From assembly GCA_030603385.1 (NCBI GenBank), contig JAUVXW010000034.1, positions 1-51,377 on the forward strand: 51,377 bases of DNA, read 5' to 3'. This stretch comes from Promethearchaeota archaeon. Lineage in GTDB: Archaea; Asgardarchaeota; Lokiarchaeia; Sigyniarchaeales; SOKP01. Position numbers and translations under genes: made by a program. Below the pieces are notes generated by a model. The model saw nothing but the letters and a program-made list of their open reading frames with translations, was not told the DNA's origin and ran no database searches. Of the stretch, positions 34,329 through 41,764 are shown piece by piece (the first letter of the stretch is position 1; each line of letters begins with the position of its first letter).

Positions 34329-37300
34329 CTAATTAGATTCAATTTCTATTTTTTCTAACATTTTGGGAACTAGAATTTCATCTAATTTTTTAATTTTCAT
34401 CGTAAATTCTGTTATTAATTCTGCAAACTGTTTTCCTTCACTTGCTGAAATAGCATGAATCATTATTCTTTCTTCGTCTATTCCAATCTGTTTCAATAGA
34501 TTTTTCAGATGGTCCATTCGAGGATAAGCATTTTCATTTCCACTTATATAATGGCAATCTCCTAGATGACAGCCTGCTATAAAAACTCCATCAGCACCTT
34601 TTAAAAAAGCTTGTAATATAAAACTTTTTGACATACCACCAGAACACATTACTCGAATTACTCTTATATTGGGGGGATATTGATATCGACTTACACCCGC
34701 TAAATCTGCTCCCGCATAACTACACCAATTGCATAGAAATGCTACTATACGTGGTTTCCCGTTCTTATCGAAAGGTTTGACAGCTTCTTTAATCATCGGT
34801 TCGATCTGAGTGTTCCCAAAATGGCTCATAGTAATTGCAGAAGCAGGGCATTCTGCCATACAAGTTCCGCAACCCTTACAAACAGCTTTAATTACGTGTG
34901 CTTTCTTATTATTAGATGTATATAAACCCATCTGTTTAGTAGATTCTATTAGTTCTATTGCGTTATAAGGACATAGTTCGATACATCTACCACATCCAAT
35001 GCATTTATTTTCATTTACTTGAGAAGTGATGCCTTCAGTTTCTAATATATCTTTAGATAAAATTGTAACTGCCCTAGATGCCGCTGAATTTGCTTGAGAT
35101 ATACTTTCTCTTATATTTGCTGCTCCACGCGCGGTTCCACATAAGAAAATACCATTAGTCGCAAAATCAGAAGGTCTTAGTTTAACATGAGCTTCTAAAA
35201 AGAAGTTATCCTCATTTAGAGGAACTTTTAATATTTTGGCTAAATCAGAATTATCTTCAGGGGCAACTATACCTGTACTTAAAACAGTTAAATCTACACA
35301 AATCTTAAGATTTCCAATATCTCTTCTGTATAACAAATTTACCACCTCATCATCTTCTATTTCGATTTGGGGTGGTTTTTCTTTGTCAAATCTAATGAAA
35401 AGAATTCCTTTTTCTCTTGCTAAATTGTAATATTTTTCTTTAAATCCGTAAGTTCGAATATCTCTATATAAAATGCTTATGTTCAAGCGGGGGTTCATTT
35501 TTTTTGCTTTCAATGCGTTCTTAACAGCTTCAGCACAGCATGTTCTACTGCAGTATGGATGTTCATCATTCCTAGAGCCAACACATTGAACCATAACCAA
35601 GGATTTCAATTTTTTTATTTTTTCTTCATTTGTAAAGAGAATTTCCTCAAATTTTGATTGAGTCACAATTCGTTCATCCCGACCATATAGAAAATCGCTA
35701 CCCTGTGGCTCGTATTCCTTTGCTCCTGTAGCTACGATAATTATTCCATGTGTAAAATTCTTTTTTTGTTTCTCTTTACTGAAAGTAATATCTGTCGTAA
35801 AATTTCCTACATATCCAATAACAGAGTTAATTTCCGTCTCAAGAAAAACATTTATAAATTTATGATTGCTAACCTTTTCTATTAATTCTTGAAGAAACTT
35901 TTGCACATCATTATTTTCTAAAGTTTCATAAATATTTCTAGCAAATCCTCCCAAATATTCATTTTTTTCAACTAAAAATACTTCATAGCCTTGATCCGCA
36001 AGGTTTAAAGATGCAGTCATGCCTGCGATACCCCCCCCAATAATAAGTCCTTGATGATTTATATTAATTTCTTGTTCTTGTAAGGGAACTAAGTTTCTAG
36101 CTTTTGACACAGACATTCTTACCAAATCTTTTGCTTTCTCTGTTGCTTCTTCAGGTTCATGCATATGTACCCATGAACATTGGTCGCGAATATTAGCCAA
36201 ATCAAAAAGATATTTATTCAGGCCAGCTTCTCTAATTGTTTCTTGAAACAATGGCTCATGTGTTCTGGGTGTACATGATGCGACTATTACTCTATTTAAA
36301 TTATGCTCTTTAATTTTTTTTTTAATGTTTGTTTGAGTATCAGCTGAACATGTATATAAATTACTTTCAGCATATATTATATTAGGTAATGTCTTTGCAT
36401 ACTCAACTACTTCAGGAACATTCACAACTCCACCTATATTTATCCCACAGTGACATATAAAAGCACCGATTCTAGGGGGGTCTCCACTGACATCTAGTTC
36501 TTCGGGATATTCTTTTACTGCAACCAAGGTATCTCTCACATCAGATAGATAGACATTAACAGCTCCTGCTGCTGCGCTTGCTTCAACCACAGTTTCGGGG
36601 ATATCTTTAGGTTCCGAAAACATGCCACATACAAAAATTCCTTCTCTTGAGGTTTTTACTGGAGAAAATGGTTTTGTTTTGCAAAAGCCATATTCATTTA
36701 ATTCAATATTCAATTTTTCAGCTAATTCTTTAGCTTTATGAGGAGGTTGTGCTCCAACTGCAAGAACAATAAGATTAAAAATCTCTTCAACAATTTTTCC
36801 ATTTTCAGTTTCATAAGATACTTTAAGATCTTTTGTATCTGGAACTTCTCGAATGCAAGAAATTCTCCTTCGAATATACCTAACACCATATTCTTCTTGA
36901 GCCCGCGTAATGTATTTATCAAAATCTTTACCATATGCTCTAATATCCATTGAAAAAATGGTAGGTTCAACAATATTCATATGTTCTTTAGCAATAACAG
37001 CCTCTTTAGCAGAGCACATACAACACACAGAGGAACAGTATTCAACATCGATGTTTTTATCCCTCGATCCGACACATTGGAGGAAACCTATTTTTATAGG
37101 GATTGTCCCATCAGAAGGACGAATTATTTTTCCAGAAAATGGGCCACTAGCACTTAAAATCCGTTCAAATTGGGTACTAGTAATAACATTTTTAAATTTA
37201 CCATAACCATAAGCTTTAAGAGGTGTGGGATCATATTCATCAAAACCAAGTGCTAATATAACCGCACCCACATCTATATTTATAAATTTTTCTTTAAGTG

Positions 37301-37814
37301 CATAATCGATAGCCTTTGCTTTACATACACCTCTACAAATCCCACATCCAATGCACTTATCTTTATCAATTGAAAAGACTAGAGGTACCGCTTGAGGAAA
37401 TTTTACAGATATTGCCGATCTTTTAGAAAGACCCGCGTTAAATAAATCAATTGCTTCTATCGGGCATGAAATGGCACATAAACCGCAACCTGTGCATTTA
37501 CTTTGATCCAAATATAATGATCTTTGCTTAATTTCAACTGTAAAATTTCCCGGTTGTCCTTCAATTTTCTCAATATTTGAGTTTATCAAAATATTAATGT
37601 TCTCATGTCTTCCTGCTGCTACTAATTTCGGAGCAAGTATACAAATCGCACAATCATTAGTAGGGAAAGTTTTATCTAATTGAGACATAATCCCGCCTAT
37701 ACTCGTTGTGGATTCTACTATGTAGACTTTATAACCAGAATCAGCTAGATCCATAGACGCTTGGATGCCTCCAATTCCGCCTCCAATAACTAAAACAGCA
37801 CCGATCTTTTCCAT
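34329..37814 (-). CDS. double HdrA-MvhD fusion protein (two HdrA units plus C-terminal MvhD domain)
   Basis: 1161 residues when started at ATG 37814, which has GGAGATAG just upstream; a longer frame to 37889 exists but is less likely. It holds two HdrA-like flavin domains. The first begins GAVLVIGGGIGGIQ and keeps FPTNDCAICILAPK, two ferredoxin sites and the flavin-proximal cluster CVGSRDKNIDVEYCSSVCCMC. The middle has the HdrA N-terminal motif FICHCGINIGG and CTPRTHEP; the second begins GLIIGGGIAGM and keeps CVGSRNDEHPYCSRTCC. Then come CIGCGRCIELC and CKGCGTCMAEC clusters and an MvhD domain (CNWCSYAGADLAG). It likely performs flavin-based bifurcation and accepts electrons from a hydrogenase or formate dehydrogenase partner. 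It follows the HdrD-like gene in one operon. Confidence 0.92.
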   Translation of the reverse strand: MEKIGAVLVIGGGIGGIQASMDLADSGYKVYIVESTTSIGGIMSQLDKTFPTNDCAICILAPKLVAAGRHENINILINSNIEKIEGQPGNFTVEIKQRSLYLDQSKCTGCGLCAISCPIEAIDLFNAGLSKRSAISVKFPQAVPLVFSIDKDKCIGCGICRGVCKAKAIDYALKEKFINIDVGAVILALGFDEYDPTPLKAYGYGKFKNVITSTQFERILSASGPFSGKIIRPSDGTIPIKIGFLQCVGSRDKNIDVEYCSSVCCMCSAKEAVIAKEHMNIVEPTIFSMDIRAYGKDFDKYITRAQEEYGVRYIRRRISCIREVPDTKDLKVSYETENGKIVEEIFNLIVLAVGAQPPHKAKELAEKLNIELNEYGFCKTKPFSPVKTSREGIFVCGMFSEPKDIPETVVEASAAAGAVNVYLSDVRDTLVAVKEYPEELDVSGDPPRIGAFICHCGINIGGVVNVPEVVEYAKTLPNIIYAESNLYTCSADTQTNIKKKIKEHNLNRVIVASCTPRTHEPLFQETIREAGLNKYLFDLANIRDQCSWVHMHEPEEATEKAKDLVRMSVSKARNLVPLQEQEININHQGLIIGGGIAGMTASLNLADQGYEVFLVEKNEYLGGFARNIYETLENNDVQKFLQELIEKVSNHKFINVFLETEINSVIGYVGNFTTDITFSKEKQKKNFTHGIIIVATGAKEYEPQGSDFLYGRDERIVTQSKFEEILFTNEEKIKKLKSLVMVQCVGSRNDEHPYCSRTCCAEAVKNALKAKKMNPRLNISILYRDIRTYGFKEKYYNLAREKGILFIRFDKEKPPQIEIEDDEVVNLLYRRDIGNLKICVDLTVLSTGIVAPEDNSDLAKILKVPLNEDNFFLEAHVKLRPSDFATNGIFLCGTARGAANIRESISQANSAASRAVTILSKDILETEGITSQVNENKCIGCGRCIELCPYNAIELIESTKQMGLYTSNNKKAHVIKAVCKGCGTCMAECPASAITMSHFGNTQIEPMIKEAVKPFDKNGKPRIVAFLCNWCSYAGADLAGVSRYQYPPNIRVIRVMCSGGMSKSFILQAFLKGADGVFIAGCHLGDCHYISGNENAYPRMDHLKNLLKQIGIDEERIMIHAISASEGKQFAELITEFTMKIKKLDEILVPKMLEKIEIESN

Positions 37815-37897
37815 TGATCTATCTCCATTATTAAGCATAAATTTTAAATTTCTTCTATTTTTTTCAATATAAGTCAACCAACTGATCAAAAAAAATT

Positions 37898-39127
37898 TTA
37901 ATAAAGAAATAGGAATTTTCCTATAAAACTTGCTAGATCCATTACTTTTATTTTATTTTTTAACTCTTCATGAACCTCATTTGAATAAAGTTCATTAAGA
38001 TAACATTTGAAATGTGTTAAGCACTTAGGGCAAGGAACAAGTAAATATTCTGCTCCTGTTTTTATTGCTTCTTTAATACGGTTCTCTCTTAACAGTCGAG
38101 AATATTCATTGCAGTTCATAAATCCTACAACACCGCAACAATTGGCATCATCTTTGATATTATCCATTTCAATTAATTCAACCCCAGGAATCATTTTAAT
38201 TAGTTCTCTTGGTGCGTCGTATAATTTACCACCTAAACGCCCTAAACGGCAAGAATCGTGATATGTAACTTTAATATTTTTTCCCTGTGGAAATCTTACA
38301 TTTTCGAGAATATTTTCCTGTAAAAAGAATTCTGAAAAATGCTGTATTTCAAACTTAAAATCTTTAATTACTTTTGGATAATCATATTTCCAAGTTCTAT
38401 ATCCTTCAGCACATCCAATTATAATCTTTTTAACTCCGGCATCTTTATAAAGTTGAACATTGTATTCTGCCAACTTTTTAAAAGTTTCGATATCCCCTCT
38501 TCCCCAAAGCATGTCATGACCGCAACATTTTTCATTTAATACAACCGGAATTTTATCTGCTTCATTTAATAAGCTTAATATAGTTTTTGCGGTGTTGGTA
38601 TACTTAATTTCAAATTTATAAAGCATTTCTTCCATTAAGGGTAAGCATCCTACAAAGTAGGCAATTTCACCTGACTCACTTGTTCTAATTTGAGTTCCTT
38701 TTAAAAAGTCTAATTTATCTGGATGGATGGATCTATCTGCTTGAATTTTTGGAATTATATCGAAAATTCCATCATGTGTTTCACATTGAGTCATTTTTGT
38801 TTTTTCTGTTTCATTGTGAAAAAATGCCTTTCGCAATTCTAAAATTAAATCAGGGATTCTTACACCTGCATTCTCTTGAGTCATTGGGCAATAAATTGTA
38901 CATTGACCACATGTGAGACAATTCCATATATTATGATTTTTTAAAACGTCTTCTATTGGTGAGAAAATTAAATCTGTTACTAAACTTCGTGGAGAAAAGA
39001 TGTCTATATGAGATAATGGACACACAGTGTTACAGCGATTGCAGCTATAGCAATAATTTGCCATGCCGTTTATATTTTCAATTATTTCTCCTGAAATAAG
39101 ACTATTTGTTACGTCAATAGATTTCAT
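37898..39127 (-). CDS. HdrD-like heterodisulfide reductase subunit (HdrC + HdrB fusion)
   Basis: 409 residues. Two N-terminal [4Fe-4S] motifs (CYSCNRCNTVC and CLTCGQCTIYC) correspond to HdrC; two CCG domains (FVGCLPLMEEM ... EKCCGHDM and HDSCRLGRLG ... ANCCGVVG, ending PCPKC) correspond to HdrB, whose noncubane clusters reduce a disulfide. With the HdrA-MvhD fusion this gives an Hdr-like complex that would couple H2 or formate oxidation to a thiol/disulfide acceptor. It starts 14 bp after the zinc-ribbon gene and is followed by the HdrA gene, all in one operon on the minus strand. Confidence 0.92.
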   Translation of the reverse strand: MKSIDVTNSLISGEIIENINGMANYCYSCNRCNTVCPLSHIDIFSPRSLVTDLIFSPIEDVLKNHNIWNCLTCGQCTIYCPMTQENAGVRIPDLILELRKAFFHNETEKTKMTQCETHDGIFDIIPKIQADRSIHPDKLDFLKGTQIRTSESGEIAYFVGCLPLMEEMLYKFEIKYTNTAKTILSLLNEADKIPVVLNEKCCGHDMLWGRGDIETFKKLAEYNVQLYKDAGVKKIIIGCAEGYRTWKYDYPKVIKDFKFEIQHFSEFFLQENILENVRFPQGKNIKVTYHDSCRLGRLGGKLYDAPRELIKMIPGVELIEMDNIKDDANCCGVVGFMNCNEYSRLLRENRIKEAIKTGAEYLLVPCPKCLTHFKCYLNELYSNEVHEELKNKIKVMDLASFIGKFLFLY

Positions 39128-39141
39128 GTCCGGAATAGAAA

Positions 39142-39330
39142 TTATTTATCATCATAAAATTCAAAAAATCCACATTTAGAACATTGAAAACCACTAAAAG
39201 AGGATGTACGTCTATAAATATAATCACTACATTCTAAAGTTGAACCACAGTTAGGACATTTTTCTTTAGTTTTTGTCACTTCATTCTTTTTCTGTTCTAT
39301 TAACATAATTCCCTCCATAAACTTTTTCAA
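39142..39330 (-). CDS. small zinc-ribbon protein
   Basis: 62 residues with one treble-clef or zinc-ribbon unit: CPNCGSTLECSD, then a spacer of about 18 residues, then FQCSKCGFFEFY. The first half is charged (EQKKNEVTKTKEK). It is the first gene of the hdr operon, 14 bp before the HdrD-like gene. It could be a metal-delivery, regulatory or ribosome-associated factor; nothing more specific is visible. Confidence 0.75.
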   Translation of the reverse strand: MKKFMEGIMLIEQKKNEVTKTKEKCPNCGSTLECSDYIYRRTSSFSGFQCSKCGFFEFYDDK

Positions 39331-39417
39331 CTTTCAGATTTCTAGTGTATTAAACTTAAAACTAGTATTGGTATTCTTTTATAATTTTAGAAAATTTAGA
39401 AAATATTCTAAAAATAT

Positions 39418-39444
39418 TGATCACTATGACAAGAATAGTAATCA
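39418..39444. promoter_or_regulatory. 10-7-10 inverted repeat upstream of the hdr operon
   Basis: TGATCACTAT (39418-39427) and ATAGTAATCA (39435-39444) are inverted copies matching at 9 of 10 positions, with a 7-nt spacer. A further half-site, GATTACTAT, lies at 39496-39504. The site is about 90 bp upstream of the zinc-ribbon gene, in the 365-bp spacer (39331-39695) that otherwise contains no gene. The left half and spacer (15 bases) recur at 45621-45635 with one mismatch. Confidence 0.5.
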
Positions 39445-39695
39445 TAATATAAAAGTCTTCACACTATATGCAGAAATTCAAACCTTTAATATAGAGATTA
39501 CTATATTATCATTTCTAATATCGAAAACTTTTGATTAATTAATAATTCAAATCCCACATTATGATAATATAAATGATCAGAATACGAAGTTTGTCTCCTT
39601 ATTTATAAATCTTTTTAATAACTTTTTTAATATATTTGAATAAAGATAAATCTGTTTTTCACTTTAAATTAAATTGTTATTACAATTAAAATAAG

Positions 39696-41009
39696 CTAAT
39701 GCGCAACACAGGATATGCAAGGGTCAAATGCTCTAATAACAGTCTGAACTTTTTTCTTAACTAAATTTATATCTCCAGTTTTATTGTATAATTCTTGAGC
39801 GAATTTTGTTATAATATCGTTAATTATTGAAATGTTAATTTCAGTAGGGATGAATATTTTTGCTTTTTTAATCACATTATTATCATTTACGTAATAATGA
39901 TGTAGTAACATACCTCTTGGTGCTTCAATAACTCCTATACCCTCCGAATTTTTCAAAGAGGTAAGAGATGGGAGCAATGTTCGCCTATTTAACACAGGCT
40001 CTTCTAAGATTTTCAATCCTTGTTGAGATTCAAAGTACATTTCTAATAACCTAAGAAAGTTAGCGAATAAAACTCCATTTTGCCAAGATTTATCAAAATA
40101 TTCAAGATAAGTATTGATTTTATCAATTTCATAATTTTCGGTAATTTTATATCGGGAAATAGGACCAACTAAAAATCTTTTACTTTTATCAAAATGGAAA
40201 TCAATTCCTCTTAGATTGATATCCTTTTCAAAATAGGAAGAATAGTTTTTTTCTTCGAATTCGATTGAATTTCTTTCATTTTCTTTAATTTTTAAGGTCC
40301 CCCTGTACCTATCAAAATTATCGAAGTTATTTAAACCCATATACATTACATTTGGGAGATCATATTCTTTGGGAGGAACATGATTGGAAAATATATCAAT
40401 AAATTTCTCAATTATCCATTCCAAATTGATTATAGCCTTTTGAAAATATTTTCGCGCTATAGAAATATTTTTTCGAGAAGGTAAATAAATAAGTCCTCCT
40501 GGAATTGGAGTAATCAAATGAACAGATCTTCCGCCAAAAATTCTTTCGATCTCGTTGCCTATTTTAATTAATTCATATACATTTGTCGTTAATTGAGAGT
40601 CATATCTGATCAATTCGTATGGAGAGAATGGTTTTTGACTAATCTCAAAAATTTGAAAAAGATCCGGTAAGGATTGGAAGAAAAAATGCATAGAATGTGA
40701 TTTAATTAATTCTCCAAATAGTAATAGATACCTTAAAAGAATAGATTGTTCTGGTACAGCTATTTCAAACATATTTTCTATTGCTTTACAGCTAGCAATT
40801 GTTTGAGATGCATAACATAAACCACATATCCGAGATACAATTTTAGGAACGTCGTCTAGTTTTTTTCCAATTAAAAAGCTTTCAAATCCTCGATTTGATC
40901 CAATTTCGAAATCAACACTTGAGATTTCATCGTTCTTTACTAAAATCTTTACAGTTCCATGGCCCTCAACACGAGTACATACATCCACTATTTTTAACAG
41001 TACTATCAC
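39696..41009 (-). CDS. mvhA: [NiFe] hydrogenase large subunit (MvhA/VhuA-like)
   Basis: 437 residues of the group 3 [NiFe]-hydrogenase large subunit. The N-terminal site RICGLCYASQ gives the first CxxC pair and the C-terminal FDPCISCVAH the second, so all four Ni-Fe ligands are present; the residue after CGLC that is usually His is Gln here. The chain ends exactly at the His of the C-terminal motif, with no extension for the maturation protease to remove. It starts with GTG at 41009 and overlaps the small-subunit gene by 4 bases, so both are coupled. Role: H2 oxidation for the Hdr partner. Confidence 0.93.
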   Translation of the reverse strand: MIVLLKIVDVCTRVEGHGTVKILVKNDEISSVDFEIGSNRGFESFLIGKKLDDVPKIVSRICGLCYASQTIASCKAIENMFEIAVPEQSILLRYLLLFGELIKSHSMHFFFQSLPDLFQIFEISQKPFSPYELIRYDSQLTTNVYELIKIGNEIERIFGGRSVHLITPIPGGLIYLPSRKNISIARKYFQKAIINLEWIIEKFIDIFSNHVPPKEYDLPNVMYMGLNNFDNFDRYRGTLKIKENERNSIEFEEKNYSSYFEKDINLRGIDFHFDKSKRFLVGPISRYKITENYEIDKINTYLEYFDKSWQNGVLFANFLRLLEMYFESQQGLKILEEPVLNRRTLLPSLTSLKNSEGIGVIEAPRGMLLHHYYVNDNNVIKKAKIFIPTEINISIINDIITKFAQELYNKTGDINLVKKKVQTVIRAFDPCISCVAH

Positions 41010-41764
41010 CTTCTTAATTTTGGTTTTGAAAAACGATAAAATATTCCTTCATAATTTTTTAAGTCCTCAGAAAGACTAAGCAAACTTAAAAAATTGATGG
41101 TATTTGATGTAAAATCTTTTGAAACAGGACCCATACAACCATCACAGGGAAGTCCGAGTTTTATACATTTACTCTCGCATCCTTCTCGAGTTATCGGTCC
41201 CAAACATAGAATGCCTTTTTTCAAAAAGCAATCTAAATTTTCTTCACCAAGAACAATTTCATCAGGATTAGGATTTATTTTAATTATATGTGTATCTAAA
41301 TTCTCCTCCATATTTTCTCTTAATGAACAACTAGAGCATAAAACTTTTTCAGATAGGTTTGTATCTTTATTTTCTATTAATCTAATTAAAATATTTCCTA
41401 ACAATTTAGAGGGAGGAGGACATCCGGGAATAATTCCGTCAATTTCAATATAAGTTGAGATTGGTTTTATATTTCTTGAATTCGAAAGGCTTAAAATCCC
41501 TCCAAAAGCTGCACATGTTCCAAGGGCATACACTTTTTTAGCATGTTTTCTAACTTCTTTGAGGAGACCAATTTCCGAGTCTTCAGAAATACAGCCTTCT
41601 ACTAAAGCAATATCACAATCTTCAATTTTTTCTACATCTAAGATAAATGGAAAATGAATTATTTTAGTTCTTTCAAGGAATTGAGGAAAAATATCTAAGG
41701 AGATTAATGTTGAGATACAACCGCTGCACGATGTTAAAGAAATTATAATAACTCTAGGCTTCAA
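41006..41764 (-). CDS. mvhG: [NiFe] hydrogenase small subunit (MvhG-like)
   Basis: 252 residues of the group 3 hydrogenase small subunit. The proximal [4Fe-4S] cluster is formed by CSGCISTLI (residues 13-21), ALVEGCIS, ALGTCAAFGG and PGCPPPS. The C-terminal half has additional Cys groups (CLGPITREGCESKCIKLGLPCDGCMGP) that fit medial and distal clusters. It passes electrons from the NiFe site to the MvhD part of the partner. The gene overlaps mvhA by 4 and the HTH-HdrA gene by 11 bases. Confidence 0.93.
   Translation of the reverse strand: MKPRVIIISLTSCSGCISTLISLDIFPQFLERTKIIHFPFILDVEKIEDCDIALVEGCISEDSEIGLLKEVRKHAKKVYALGTCAAFGGILSLSNSRNIKPISTYIEIDGIIPGCPPPSKLLGNILIRLIENKDTNLSEKVLCSSCSLRENMEENLDTHIIKINPNPDEIVLGEENLDCFLKKGILCLGPITREGCESKCIKLGLPCDGCMGPVSKDFTSNTINFLSLLSLSEDLKNYEGIFYRFSKPKLRR

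Noticed and set aside
39331..39695. A hidden small gene between mvhA and the zinc-ribbon gene
   Set aside because: All frames are interrupted within about 20-30 codons; the spacer shows inverted repeats instead.
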